A stretch of DNA of 64,000 nucleotides from Phycisphaerales bacterium Planc_01 (GCA_001603075.1 LVBB01000016.1:100926-164925), one strand, 5' to 3'. Numbered from the stretch's first letter, positions 45,109 through 54,963 are shown. The notes: generated by a model from the letters alone, not told the origin. Program-made: numbers and translations.

Positions 45109-47412
45109 CTACGCTACCCTTCCGATAGCCGACGCGGCGATGGCGGCTTGGCCGAGGGCTATGCCGCCGTCGTTGGCCGGGACATCTCGATTGCATAATG
45201 CCGCAAAGCCGGCCTGTTTGAAACGGCGAATCAGACGGTTGGCCAGATAGCGGTTGCAGAAGACGCCTCCGCTGAACGCGACGACGTCCAGATCGGTCTT
45301 CCGCCGGGCGGCCTGCGCCACGGCCAGCAGGGCTTCAACGAGCGTGTTGTGGAATTTCGCAGATAGCCTGCCCGCATCGGCGCCCTGTCGGGCCTCCTCC
45401 ACCATCTGTCGGATCGTCGTACGCAGGTCGATTCTGACGGGTTCAGCTTCGATCAGATCGAACGGATAGCAGGCGTCGACGCGCGGGTCAATGACTGATT
45501 CGAGCGCCATGGGCAATTGGGCATCAAAATGATTGTGTGTACCCAGGCCGAGAACGGCGGCGACAGCATCGAAGACGCGGCCCAGACTCGACGTGCTGAC
45601 CGCATTGACGCCCTTCTCGATCTGCTCGAGGATCATAGCGAGCCTTGCCCGCTCCGGCTCGATGCGTTCGAGCAGCCAGGCAAAGTCGCCAAGGCGGAAG
45701 CTGTCGCCGTATGCCTGCCGCAGCAGACTCAGAAGGGGTCGAATCGCCTCCTTGCTCGCACGATCGGCGCCCGCCAGCGGGTAGTAGTCGAGATGCCCGA
45801 ACCGTTCGAACTGTGTCAGCGAGGCGATCATGCACTCGCAGCCCCAGATAGCGCCGTCGGTTCCGTAGCCGGTGCCATCGCACTCGATGCCGATGACCGG
45901 CCCGGCGTGTCCGTGCTCGACCAGCACCGAGGCGATGTGCGCCCAGTGGTGCTGGATTGGGATGACCCTCACGCCGGAAAGCGACCGGGCATACTGGGTG
46001 GAAAGGTAGCCGGGATGCAGATCGCAGGCGACCACCTCCGGCTGCACCTCGAACAGCCCGCGCAGGTGCTCGATAGAACCAACGTAGTGCCGATAGACCT
46101 CGGCGTCTTCGAGGTCGCCGATATGCTCGCTGAGGATGAGCTGGTTCTGCTTGACCAGGCAGAACGTATTCTTCAGGTCGGCGCCGACGGCAAGGATGTC
46201 CGGCCCCGCGCTGCGATCGATCAGGATCGGCGTCGGCACGTACCCTCTTGCACGGCGCAGCGGCACCGGCTCGCTGTCGATCAGATGGATGATCGAGTCG
46301 TCCACCTGCCGGAAGATCTGGCGGTCGTGCATGACGAAGGCATCGGCCACCTCGCCCAACCGTTGCAGCGCAACGTCGTTCTTGCAGATCAGCGGCTCGT
46401 CCGAGAGGTTCGCACTGGTCATCACGAGGACGTCGAGCCCTTCGGCAAAGAGCAAGGTGTGCAGCGGCGCATAGCAGAGCATGAAGCCGAACGTGCCGAC
46501 CCCTTCGGCCACCGACGGCGCAATCGACGTGCCCGGCCTCTTCGGCAGCAGTACGATCGGCGCGACCGGACTTCTCAGGGCCTCCTCGGCCGCGCCATCG
46601 ACGACGGCGTATTTGCGGATTGCATCGACCGAAGCGGCCATCATGGCAAAGGGTTTGTGGTCGCGACGTTTGCGCTGCCTCAGTCGGGCCACCGCCTGCT
46701 CGTTCAGCGCATCGACGGCCAGGTGAAATCCGCCGACCCCTTTGATGGCGAGGATTCTTCCGGCGTGCAGCAGCCGGGCCGCCTCGGACAACACGCCGTC
46801 GGTCCCGCTCCGCAGGACAGTGCCGTCGGGTTCCAGCAACTGGATGCTCGGCCCGCACGCCGGGCATGCAACAGGTTGAGCGTGAAACCGCCGGTCCCAG
46901 ATGTCGCCGTACTGTGCGGCGCAGCGATCGCACATCGGGAAGACCGCCATCGTCGTATTCGGGCGATCGTATGGAATGGTCCTGAGGATGGAGTACCGGG
47001 GCCCACAGTTGGTGCAGTTGATGAAGGGATAACGATAACGGAAGTCGTTCCGGTCGCCCAATTCCGCCAGGCAATCGCGGCAGGTGGCCATATCGGCGGT
47101 CACCTGCGACAGGGCCGTCCCAGCCGAATCGCTCCCGCCGATGCTGAAGACCTCCTGCCCATCGACCGGCTCGACATCTATTCTTATGCACGACTGAATC
47201 GAGGCCAATGGCGGCTTGTCCGGCCCCGACTGCAAGCGGCGAAGGAACTCGTCGATGCGGTCTCTCCGGCCCTGAAGCTCGACCGTGACCCCTTGCGTGT
47301 CGTTGTAGACCGTGCCCGCCAGGCCCAGCTCTCGCGCCAGCCTGTGGACAGCGGGCCGAAAGCCCACACCCTGGACCCGGCCGGTGATTCGTATGCGTTC
47401 TCGCTTGACCAA
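45109..47412 (-). CDS. hypF: Carbamoyltransferase HypF
   Basis: HypF makes the cyanide precursor from carbamoyl phosphate and passes it to HypE. Domains in order in the 767-aa protein are an acylphosphatase (RIRITGRVQGVGFRPAVHRLA), paired zinc fingers (CRDCLAEL, CTNCGPRYS, CDRCAAQYG, CPACGPS), a YrdC-like domain (GRILAIKGVGGFHLAVDA), and a Kae1-like domain (IQHHWAHIASVLVEHG, ECDGTGYGTDG). The tracked ORF runs back across a tRNA gene on the other strand. I place the start at TTG 47412, 8 bp after AAGGA. Confidence 0.94.
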   Translation of the reverse strand: MVKRERIRITGRVQGVGFRPAVHRLARELGLAGTVYNDTQGVTVELQGRRDRIDEFLRRLQSGPDKPPLASIQSCIRIDVEPVDGQEVFSIGGSDSAGTALSQVTADMATCRDCLAELGDRNDFRYRYPFINCTNCGPRYSILRTIPYDRPNTTMAVFPMCDRCAAQYGDIWDRRFHAQPVACPACGPSIQLLEPDGTVLRSGTDGVLSEAARLLHAGRILAIKGVGGFHLAVDALNEQAVARLRQRKRRDHKPFAMMAASVDAIRKYAVVDGAAEEALRSPVAPIVLLPKRPGTSIAPSVAEGVGTFGFMLCYAPLHTLLFAEGLDVLVMTSANLSDEPLICKNDVALQRLGEVADAFVMHDRQIFRQVDDSIIHLIDSEPVPLRRARGYVPTPILIDRSAGPDILAVGADLKNTFCLVKQNQLILSEHIGDLEDAEVYRHYVGSIEHLRGLFEVQPEVVACDLHPGYLSTQYARSLSGVRVIPIQHHWAHIASVLVEHGHAGPVIGIECDGTGYGTDGAIWGCECMIASLTQFERFGHLDYYPLAGADRASKEAIRPLLSLLRQAYGDSFRLGDFAWLLERIEPERARLAMILEQIEKGVNAVSTSSLGRVFDAVAAVLGLGTHNHFDAQLPMALESVIDPRVDACYPFDLIEAEPVRIDLRTTIRQMVEEARQGADAGRLSAKFHNTLVEALLAVAQAARRKTDLDVVAFSGGVFCNRYLANRLIRRFKQAGFAALCNRDVPANDGGIALGQAAIAASAIGRVA

Positions 47413-47550
47413 ACGAGCGATCCTTATCCATTCTATTGGACGGGGCCGAGCCAAGGTCCGAGAATCCCACAGGCCATCGGCGGCCGCCGGCTCCCAGAGT
47501 CTATTTGCAGCCGGCCCCGCTGCAAGGGCAAAATATGCGCGAAAAATCGC

Positions 47551-47579
47551 TTGCCTGGCCGTCGCATCTGTGCTAACAT
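47551..47579 (+). promoter_or_regulatory. Promoter of tRNA-Ala
   Basis: TTGCCT-17 bp-TAACAT places the start site a few bases before the tRNA, as usual for a monocistronic tRNA gene. Confidence 0.6.
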
Positions 47580-47589
47580 ACTGCCAAAC

Positions 47590-47662
<73 letters not shown>

Positions 47663-47824
47663 TTACCCGTCTTCTGCCTGCTCTTTTCGTCTGCCTGTCG
47701 TCCGTGGTCACATGTCTGCCGAGGCGGCAAATGCGTCCAATCCGTCAATTCCGGCTTGAACTACCTCTGCCCCGTTCGTATGCTTGCTGAAAAATCGACG
47801 GACCGACTCAGAAGGAGCACGCCT

Positions 47825-48649
47825 ATGACCGCCAAGAAGGACCGCACGCACGCCCAACAGAATCTTCTCCGAACCCTTGCCGTGGTCCTGGTCGGCGTCA
47901 TGTGCTCGGCCGGCTGCGCCTCGCAGGCGGACAAGTCCGCCGAAGGCCGCTGGATTTCCCTGTTCAACGGCAAGGACCTCAAGGGTTGGCACCCCAAGAT
48001 CACCGGCTACGACCTCGACGACAACTTCGGCAACACGTTCCGCGTCGAAGATGGGCTCCTGAAGGTCCGCTACGACCAGTATGAGAAGTTCGACGGCAAG
48101 TTCGGGCACCTGTTCTACGAGACGCCCTTCTCACACTATCGCATGCGCGTGGAGTACCGCTTTGTGGGTGAGCAGACGCCGGGCGGCCCCGGCTGGGCCT
48201 TTCGCAACAGCGGCATCATGTTCCACTGCCAGTCGCCCAGGAGCATGCGAAAGGACCAGGACTTTCCCGTCTCGATCGAGGCCCAGATGCTCGGCGGCAA
48301 CGGCACCGACGAGCGCTCGACCGCCAATTTGTGCACGCCGGGCACGCATATCGTCATGAATGATCGACTCATCACGCAGCATTGCATCAATTCGAAGTCC
48401 CAGACGTATCACGGCGACCAATGGGTGACGATGGAGATCGAGGTCCACGGCAATGAGAAGATCAGGCACCTCGTCAACGGCGAGGTTGTGCTCGAATACG
48501 AGCGGCCCCAGCTCGACGACGGCGATGCGGACGCCAAGAAGCTGATCAAGGATGGGAACACGATGCTCAGCGGAGGTTACGTCGCCCTGCAGGCCGAGAG
48601 CCACCCCCTGGAGTTTCGCAAGGTCGAGTTGATGCCCCTGGAAGAATGA
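47825..48649 (+). CDS. DUF1080 (3-keto-disaccharide hydrolase-type) lipoprotein
   Basis: The 274-aa protein starts at ATG 47825 (AGAAGGAG upstream). Its signal sequence ends in the lipobox CSAGC. The DUF1080 concanavalin-like domain begins with the family hallmark ISLFNGKDLKGWHPK. It continues with FRNSGIMFHCQSP, EAQMLGGNGTDERSTANLCTPG and HLVNGEVVLEYERP, and ends with GGYVALQAESHPLEFRKVELMPL. DUF1080 members include 3-keto-glycoside hydrolases and are abundant in Planctomycetota. The tracked ORF start lies within the tRNA gene and is wrong. Confidence 0.9.
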   Translation: MTAKKDRTHAQQNLLRTLAVVLVGVMCSAGCASQADKSAEGRWISLFNGKDLKGWHPKITGYDLDDNFGNTFRVEDGLLKVRYDQYEKFDGKFGHLFYETPFSHYRMRVEYRFVGEQTPGGPGWAFRNSGIMFHCQSPRSMRKDQDFPVSIEAQMLGGNGTDERSTANLCTPGTHIVMNDRLITQHCINSKSQTYHGDQWVTMEIEVHGNEKIRHLVNGEVVLEYERPQLDDGDADAKKLIKDGNTMLSGGYVALQAESHPLEFRKVELMPLEE

Positions 48650-48699
48650 CGGCAGCCCAAGGACGCCAATCGAGCCCCCACCGCTCCATGCGCAGGGGA

Positions 48700-49173
48700 T
48701 TACCGCGCGTTGGCCACTGTATCGGGCCCGCTCATGGATCGAAACGCATCGACGATCCTCAGCTCGGCGTGCACGCCGCCATCCTGCCGGCCGAAGGAAT
48801 AGGTGAAGGGCCACACCTCGCCGGGCATGATGTTACTGCCGCCGGCCGGGCAGAAATGCCCCACCGAGAGCAGTCGTCCTTCGGCATCCCGCAGAGCGGC
48901 CTGCAACTCAACGCCTCGCGTGGCGTCGCCGACGTTTTCCACCTCACCGACGGCGTGGACCCGGCCGTATTCGTCACGAATCACGCGGAAATCACGGACA
49001 GCGAACCCACATCGCACCAATGGCAGACGCGAAGCGGCCTGGTCCGCCGCCTCGACAACCGACCCATCGCCCATCTCGCGCGCCTCGCCGGCCGGTCCCT
49101 GCGGCGCGACGGAGCATCCCAGCGTGAGGCTTGCCAAACCGACGAGAAACAGCCCCATGTAGATCGCTTTCAT
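48700..49173 (-). CDS. Small lipoprotein with FxLYD-like domain
   Basis: The 157-aa protein begins MKAIYMGLFLVGLASLTLGC, a clear lipoprotein signal with lipobox LTLGC. The rest reads as one small beta-sandwich (VRDFRVIRDEYGRVHAVGEV, NVGDATRGVELQAALRDAEG), which resembles FxLYD-type domains of secreted proteins. The function is unknown. ATG 49173 follows AAAGGA. It is convergent with the DUF1080 gene, about 50 bp away. Confidence 0.72.
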   Translation of the reverse strand: MKAIYMGLFLVGLASLTLGCSVAPQGPAGEAREMGDGSVVEAADQAASRLPLVRCGFAVRDFRVIRDEYGRVHAVGEVENVGDATRGVELQAALRDAEGRLLSVGHFCPAGGSNIMPGEVWPFTYSFGRQDGGVHAELRIVDAFRSMSGPDTVANAR

Positions 49174-50113
49174 CACCCGGTCCTTTCCTCGAATGCGGCC
49201 TCAGGCTGAGCCTGTCAGGCTGCCGGAGAACACTCTATTTGCTTGCCACAAATGGGATTATCGCATTTATGGGACCCCCTGTCAACAGATTCGACACCCC
49301 TGAAGGAGCAGGTCCGAAGCGCGATGCTTCAAACCCATGGGCAAAGACGCATAAGGCAGGAACCCCCGAGAGGTCCGGACGAGGCAGACGCATGGTGGCT
49401 TCAGCACCTGCGGGATAGCAGGATAGTAATGGGAGGAGCACCGCCGAGGCAGGGCTTCAGATGGGTTAGGCGCCCCTTAGAAGCCCAAAGGGGGTTTAGG
49501 CGGTGCTCCGAGTGGCAGTTGCTTGTCACCAGTACCCTTTAGGCGTCTGTCGAACCGTGAATGTGGATGCCATTTTCTCAGAAGGCGCATTTTTTTTGCC
49601 GGCGACGTCGACGCCGACGGGGACCTCCGAAATCAGTACATCGGTCAGAGTAAGAGAACTGCGGCATCTGGCGAAGCACTCGGACAACCGAAGCGGGTGA
49701 CTTTGCGCAGCTTGTGACGACCAGCAAACCAGCCTGGAACAGCCCAACGTCTCTGCATCTTGCTCGTCGGAAAGAGACTCGTCACGACGTGCGAAATCCG
49801 CTCAAGAAAATGCTGCCGTCTGACCGATGGTGGATGATGTACAAGTTCAAAACGGTGGCTCGAAGCTGAAGACCAGCAAGGTCCTCTTAGCCCAAACCGG
49901 CGTCGCCAGTTCGATCTTGCACGTATGCCAGGTCCGGCACTGGACGACGCGCGGGGACGCTAGGAACAAAAGGAGAGAGCCACGAATAATTCAGTCGGGC
50001 CCCTGTGTTAGCAGCAGGCGGGTATTACGTGCGACTTGATAAAAGCACGGGCAAATACCTTCGCATCCTCCTGCCACAGGGGCCTTCTTCTTGCACCTTT
50101 CGGGTCGACTCAG
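49174..50113. other. Gene-poor region, about 940 bp
   Basis: No frame here has convincing coding composition. The region includes the inverted-repeat element annotated at 49435-49509 and an eight-T run near 49590. A stretch translating as FAGDVDADGDLRN may be decayed coding DNA, but no family is recognisable. Confidence 0.5.
49435..49509. repeat. 75-bp nested inverted-repeat element
   Basis: GGAGCACCGCC (49435-49445) and GGCGGTGCTCC (49499-49509) are perfect 11-bp inverted arms. Inside lies a second perfect pair, GGGCTTC and GAAGCCC. RNA from either strand would fold into one long hairpin with an internal loop. It could be a small structured RNA, a miniature repeat unit or a recombination site. 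No T-tract follows. Confidence 0.55.
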
Positions 50114-51253
50114 CTATCTCAAGACAGGCCCTTGTTGCCGCCGCACACCCAACAGACGATCGTAGAATGCCACCGTTCGTGACACAATCGCGGTGTGCGA
50201 GAGCCTCTGCTGGGCCCAGGCTCGCGCGGCGGTGCCAAGCCGATGCCGCATGTCAGGATGTTCGATGAGATTGCCGAGGATCTCGGCCAGGGCAACCGGG
50301 TCTGCCGTCGGGGTGACAATCCCCGTTTCGCCGTTGCGAAGATGGATCGATTCGCCGGGCTTGGTGAAACCGGCAGAAACGACACACAGTCCACAACTCA
50401 TGGCCTCGTACATGACCGATCCGCCCGACAGACTCACCAGCACGTCAAGAGAGTTCAGCACGTCCGGCATGTCGTCTCTCCTGCCGGCAAGAAGAAGCTG
50501 CCCATTCAGACCCCCGGCCTGTGCGAGACGACTCACTCGAACACCGTAGTCGTGATTGCGGACCTCCCCGACGAGCACGAAGCGTACTTGCCCGGCGAAG
50601 CGGCGGTTCACCTCGAACGCGGTTCGGATGAACTCCAATTGCCGCTTGGCCGGTTCGATGCGACCGACCAGACCGACGTTGAGCGCGCGCTCCGACTCGG
50701 GCGGGCCGGACAGATCCGCCAGTCGGGTCCCCGAGGGCTTGAAAAGATCAACGTCCACGGCATCCTCAATCTGAGCGATCCGGTCGCTGTGGAGGCGCGC
50801 GCTGCGAAGAACACGCGTGATCCGCGGCGAGATGGAAATCAGCCCCGTGGCGGCATACAGCCGGTGTTTCCATATCCCCCGCCACGTCACCGGCCCGCGT
50901 ACGTGCACCACGGTAGGGACCTGTAATCGCCGGCGCAGCCAGTTCAGATAGTTGCCCAGCCACATGTCGGATGCGTGGATGCAGGCAGGTTCGATCGATC
51001 TGGCAACCGCGACGAGCCTCTCGGCGTCCAGATACCGGTGAACGGTGTGACGCGGTTTCCGCCAGGGGCGCAACGACATCACCTCGGTGCGAATGCCGGC
51101 AGACCTCAACTGATCGACGATCTCGCCCTCTGTCATACAGACGACGCTTGGCTCATATGAGGCATCCAAGCCTTTCAACAAGAGCAGGAGTTGGCGATGA
51201 CTGCCGCCAATATTGCCGCCCTTGGACAAATACAGGATTCTCCTGGGACCCAT
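50114..51253 (-). CDS. Glycosyltransferase family 4 protein
   Basis: The 379-aa GT-B enzyme has an N-terminal acceptor domain with the glycine loop ILYLSKGGNIGGSHRQLLLL and a C-terminal nucleotide-sugar domain with NVGLVGRIEPAKRQLEFIRT. VLVGEVRNHDYGVRV and the donor-binding SGGSVMYEAMSCGLCVVSAG also match the GT4 family. The sugar and acceptor are unknown. Its neighbour across a short divergent spacer is an ATP-grasp protein of the sugar-transfer type, so a small polysaccharide locus is likely. Confidence 0.88.
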   Translation of the reverse strand: MGPRRILYLSKGGNIGGSHRQLLLLLKGLDASYEPSVVCMTEGEIVDQLRSAGIRTEVMSLRPWRKPRHTVHRYLDAERLVAVARSIEPACIHASDMWLGNYLNWLRRRLQVPTVVHVRGPVTWRGIWKHRLYAATGLISISPRITRVLRSARLHSDRIAQIEDAVDVDLFKPSGTRLADLSGPPESERALNVGLVGRIEPAKRQLEFIRTAFEVNRRFAGQVRFVLVGEVRNHDYGVRVSRLAQAGGLNGQLLLAGRRDDMPDVLNSLDVLVSLSGGSVMYEAMSCGLCVVSAGFTKPGESIHLRNGETGIVTPTADPVALAEILGNLIEHPDMRHRLGTAARAWAQQRLSHTAIVSRTVAFYDRLLGVRRQQGPVLR

Positions 51254-51461
51254 GACAGTTCCTCTTATCGTTCACAAACCAATGACACCTCGGTCGGTAT
51301 CGTACTACAGCCCGGATGGGATTGCCATTGTTTGCGGGACGATCTGTCAGGCCGCGGCGGAGTGGCTGTCCACCATCCGGTTCCCTCTGCAGGAAACGGC
51401 CTTTGCCGGCTACGGAGAAGTCATCTGGTCCGACCCGCCAGAAGGTCATATACCCCCGTGA
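51252..51461 (+). CDS. Small ORF with PilZ-like fragment
   Basis: This 69-residue frame has good codon composition and ends with IRFPLQETAFAGYGEVIWSD, a pattern like the strand pair of PilZ or related domains. Its ATG overlaps the ATG of the divergent glycosyltransferase (CATG) and it stops soon after the motif, so it may be a truncated gene. No ribosome-binding site is obvious. Confidence 0.3.
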   Translation: MTVPLIVHKPMTPRSVSYYSPDGIAIVCGTICQAAAEWLSTIRFPLQETAFAGYGEVIWSDPPEGHIPP

Positions 51462-51525
51462 TGCGAGCCGTTATACTGCCTCCGACAAAATAGGGCAGGT
51501 AGACACTAAGATACACCCATGATTC

Positions 51526-52641
51526 ATGCTGGCGCCGATGCGTAGAAGGCTTCGCGAAAAAGTGCAGATGATGGTCAGCATTGCGAGGTACGCGCGTCAG
51601 GCCTCCCCCACGTATCGCGCCAGCACGGTCGCGCTGTTGGCGCGGGCCGTCCCCATCTGTCGGAAGCATCAGTTCACGGGGGAAGAGGCGTTCCGGCTCG
51701 GGCTCTTCGACCCGAATCTTCGGACGGACGATGTGAACCGCTATTGCAGCCGGAAGCGCATGACGAAGATCCAGAGATCGCTCAACCCCCCGTCCCTGGC
51801 GCCGTGGCTTCGAAACAAGGCCATCTTCTATCGATTCTGCCTGGCCCAGAGCATTCCCGTGCCGGCTCTGTACGCGCTCGGCTTCGGACGTACACAGGCT
51901 TGGACGTACCGCGGCGAGATCCCCGCCGACACTGAAGAGTGGGTTGCGTTCATCGAGCGCGACCTGCCCGCTGAGTTCGTCGTCAAGCCGATAGAGGCGG
52001 CGTTCGGACAGGACGTCCGCCTGTTCCGTCGACAGAACGGGCGATTTACAGACCCCGGCGGGCAAGAACTCACCGCTGCTGCCGTCTGGCAGTGCCTGCG
52101 CGACTGTTATCGCGGTGGTTTCCTGATCCAGAGCCGCCTCTACAATCACCCCCGATTGGTGGAGCTAACGGCAGTGGAGTACCTTCAAACCGTGCGCCTG
52201 ACCACCCTGGTGGGCGCGGATCAGCAGGCCCATGTGATCCATTCTCACGCCAAGCTGATCACCGGATCGAACGTCACGGACAACTTCCATGGCGGACTCA
52301 GCGGAAATCTCCAGGCCCGTGTCGATCTTCACAACGGCCGGTTGATTCGTCCGGTCACCGCCTCGGCGAATGTTCCGGGATACGTCCTGCTGCACCAGCA
52401 TCCGAACACCGGACGGGATATCCAGGGCTTCCAACTGCCTCTCTGGGACCAGGCGCGCGCGCTGGTCTGCCAGGCCGCGGTACAGTTCCTCCCCGTCAGA
52501 ACGATCGGGTGGGATGTCGCGTTGACTCCGACCGGCCCGGTGATCGTCGAGGGCAACATCTGGTGGGACCCGTCCAACCAGCACCAGAACCTGGATACCG
52601 TCCTGCAAGCCATCCGGGTTCTGTACCCGTCCCTGCCGTGA
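51526..52641 (+). CDS. Sugar-transfer-associated ATP-grasp protein
   Basis: The 371-aa protein resembles the ATPgrasp_ST family found in exopolysaccharide clusters. Visible features are the N-terminal RMTKIQRSLNPPSLAPWLRNK, the ATP-binding strand AEFVVKPIEAAFGQDVRLF, an internal IHSHAKLITGSNVTDNFHGG, and the metal-binding end TIGWDVALTPTGPVIVEGNI. The reaction is not established; the family is thought to join an amino or carboxyl compound to a sugar or carrier. It is paired divergently with a GT4 gene. The start is ATG 51526. Confidence 0.82.
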   Translation: MLAPMRRRLREKVQMMVSIARYARQASPTYRASTVALLARAVPICRKHQFTGEEAFRLGLFDPNLRTDDVNRYCSRKRMTKIQRSLNPPSLAPWLRNKAIFYRFCLAQSIPVPALYALGFGRTQAWTYRGEIPADTEEWVAFIERDLPAEFVVKPIEAAFGQDVRLFRRQNGRFTDPGGQELTAAAVWQCLRDCYRGGFLIQSRLYNHPRLVELTAVEYLQTVRLTTLVGADQQAHVIHSHAKLITGSNVTDNFHGGLSGNLQARVDLHNGRLIRPVTASANVPGYVLLHQHPNTGRDIQGFQLPLWDQARALVCQAAVQFLPVRTIGWDVALTPTGPVIVEGNIWWDPSNQHQNLDTVLQAIRVLYPSLP

Positions 52642-52790
52642 CCGGTACCGGAACCCACCGCGAGGCGTCACATGCAGAAAAAGCTCCAGGGAGTCTTTGC
52701 GGAACGCCGCGAGAGCCGGTACCATTGTATCCGGATGCAAAGGGCAGATTGGTCACGCCCGAAGAATACCAGCTCCGAGGGAGGCGTGTT

Positions 52791-54161
52791 ATGAACGGCA
52801 AGAGCATCGATCGACGGACATTCCTAAGGACAGGTGCGGCCGGGGCGTTGGCTTTCCCGATGTTGGTCCGCTCTTCGGCGGTGGGTCTGGCCGGTACCAT
52901 CGCGCCGAGCGAACGGGTGACGATGGGGTTCATCGGTGTCGGCGGAATGGGCACCAACAACATGCGGGCCTTTCTGGCCCAGCCCGACGTACAGGTGTTG
53001 GCCGTCTGCGATCCCGTCAAGGCCAGCGATGAATATGGACACTGGTACAAGAAGGGCTGGAACGGCGCCTGGTTCGGGCGCGAGCCGGCGGTCAGAATCG
53101 TCGAGGATGACTATGCCCACAAGGCCGGTGCGGGACAGTACAAGGGATGCACCGCCTACGTGGACTTCCGCGATCTGATCGCCCGGGACGACATCGACGC
53201 GGTGTGCATCACGACGCCCGACCATTGGCATGCCGTCTGTGCGATCCAGGCGGCCGTCGCGGGCAAGGACATCTACTGCGAGAAGCCCATGACTCTGACC
53301 ATCGCCGAGGGCCGGGCCATGGTCGAGGCGGTACAGCGATACAATGTCGTTTTCCAGACGGGCACCCAGCGCCGGTCGAGCCAGACATACCGCTTCATCT
53401 GCGAGCTGATCCGCAACGGACGGATCGGTAAGCTCCAGAAGGCCCTGGTCGGAATTGGCCTCAACAACAAGCAGGCCCCGCCGAGCGACTGGCAGCCGAT
53501 GCCCGTGCCCGAATGGCTGGACTATGAGATGTGGCTTGGGCCGGCGCCGTGGGCCCCCTATCACAAAGACCGCTGCCTCTACAGCTTCCGATTCCTGGAA
53601 GACTACTCCGGCGGCCAGATGACCAATCTGGGCGCGCACGGGATCGATGTCGTGCAGTGGGCCAACGGCACGGACGAAACGGGCCCGATCGAGGTCGAGG
53701 ACCTGGACAGTGAATTCCCGCGTGACGGCCTGTTTACCACCGCCACGAAGGTGAACTTCCGAGCCCGCTATGCCAACGGCGCCGAGTTGATCTGCCGGAC
53801 CCAGAAGGACGAGATCTACCGCTTCGAGGGGACCGAAGGCTGGATCCAGGTGCCGGTCTACTCGGACGAGATCACCTGTCAGCCCGAATCGCTCAAGACG
53901 ACCGTGATCGGACCCGATGAGGTCCACCTCTATGTGAGCAACGATCACCACCGCAATTTCGTCGACTGCATCAAGACGCGACAACAGACGGCCGCCCCGG
54001 TCGAGGTCGGCCATCGCTCGGTGACGATCTGCCATCTGGGCAATATCGCAATGAAGCTCAAGGGCAAATTCCAGTGGGACCCCGCGAGCGAGCGCTTCAC
54101 CGATAGCCAACAGGCGAATGCACTGCTCTCGAAGGCAATGCGAGGCCCCTGGCGTCTGTAG
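52791..54161 (+). CDS. Tat-exported Gfo/Idh/MocA-family oxidoreductase
   Basis: The 456-aa protein begins MNGKSIDRRTFLRTGAAGAL, a twin-arginine signal, followed by a Rossmann NAD(P)-binding domain (VTMGFIGVGGMGTNNMRAFL). The family EKP catalytic motif is in DIYCEKPMTLTIAEGR. The C-terminal alpha/beta domain has GGQMTNLGAHGIDVVQWA and ends NIAMKLKGKFQWDPASERF. Family members act on sugars or inositols. Exported versions are especially frequent in Planctomycetota. I use ATG 52791 (GAGGGAGG upstream); the tracked ORF is 233 codons longer and overlaps the upstream gene. Confidence 0.93.
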   Translation: MNGKSIDRRTFLRTGAAGALAFPMLVRSSAVGLAGTIAPSERVTMGFIGVGGMGTNNMRAFLAQPDVQVLAVCDPVKASDEYGHWYKKGWNGAWFGREPAVRIVEDDYAHKAGAGQYKGCTAYVDFRDLIARDDIDAVCITTPDHWHAVCAIQAAVAGKDIYCEKPMTLTIAEGRAMVEAVQRYNVVFQTGTQRRSSQTYRFICELIRNGRIGKLQKALVGIGLNNKQAPPSDWQPMPVPEWLDYEMWLGPAPWAPYHKDRCLYSFRFLEDYSGGQMTNLGAHGIDVVQWANGTDETGPIEVEDLDSEFPRDGLFTTATKVNFRARYANGAELICRTQKDEIYRFEGTEGWIQVPVYSDEITCQPESLKTTVIGPDEVHLYVSNDHHRNFVDCIKTRQQTAAPVEVGHRSVTICHLGNIAMKLKGKFQWDPASERFTDSQQANALLSKAMRGPWRL

Positions 54162-54186
54162 CAGGAACGAAGTCGGGAGGAAACGC

Positions 54187-54948
54187 ATGGATCGCAACCA
54201 TCTCTGCGCGTGTTCGGCCCTTCTGGTGAGCATTGTCCTGGCGTGGAATACCCCACTCGCTCAGGCGGATGAGCCGGTTACCCTTGACACCGATCCCAAT
54301 CTTGCCGCGTGGTGGAAGTTCGACGAGACCTCGGGAAAGACGGCGGCCGATGCCTCGAAACATGGACGAAACGCCGCACTCAAGGGCGAGCTGTCCTTCG
54401 ACAAGAACTCGGCCGCCGGACAGACGGGCGGAGCGGTTCGCCTCGATGCCGGAGAAGGCCGTCTTGAGGCCACCAGGTACAAGGGCGTTGGTGGAACCCG
54501 GCCTCGGACGCTCGCGGCCTGGATCAAGACTATGGCAACCACCGGAGAGATCGTCTCGTGGGGGACCAACGACTTCGGCAGGATGTGGACGTTTGGCTTC
54601 GTTCGCGGTCGCATCGGCGTCACACCCCACGGCGGATACCTGTACATGAACGCCGAAACGCACGACGACCAATGGCATCACGTCGCGGTCGTAGTCCGCC
54701 GGGCGGAGGCGCCCAATCTATACGACGACGTGACGCTCTATCTGGACGGCCAAGTCGCCGTCATCCACGACATCGGGCTCCTGGACCTCTGGCCGATCGA
54801 CACGGGCGACGAACTCGACGTCCGGATCGGGCGGAACTTCAAAGGCCTCATCGACGATCTGCGGATCTACAGCCGCGCTCTCTCGGAAGACGAGATTCAC
54901 GCTCTTTTCACGCTGGACAGCAACCGTCCATTAACCCCGCCTCGATAA
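54187..54948 (+). CDS. Secreted LamG-domain protein
   Basis: The 253-aa protein has a signal peptide (SALLVSIVLAWNTPLAQA) and a single LamG domain: LAAWWKFDETSGKTAADASK, RTLAAWIKTMATTGEIVSWG, DDQWHHVAVVVRRAE and the closing GLIDDLRIYSRALSEDEI. It is probably a carbohydrate-binding protein outside the cytoplasm. It lies 25 bp after the Gfo/Idh gene and 15 bp before the aldo/keto reductase gene, so the three form an operon. The start is ATG 54187 with AGGAAA upstream. Confidence 0.88.
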   Translation: MDRNHLCACSALLVSIVLAWNTPLAQADEPVTLDTDPNLAAWWKFDETSGKTAADASKHGRNAALKGELSFDKNSAAGQTGGAVRLDAGEGRLEATRYKGVGGTRPRTLAAWIKTMATTGEIVSWGTNDFGRMWTFGFVRGRIGVTPHGGYLYMNAETHDDQWHHVAVVVRRAEAPNLYDDVTLYLDGQVAVIHDIGLLDLWPIDTGDELDVRIGRNFKGLIDDLRIYSRALSEDEIHALFTLDSNRPLTPPR

Positions 54949-54963
54949 GTGAAGGGACCAACC

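Noticed and set aside
49460-49500. Integron attC site (GTTAGGC core)
   Set aside because: The matching inverse core RYYYAAC is absent at the other end, and there is no integrase or cassette array in the window.
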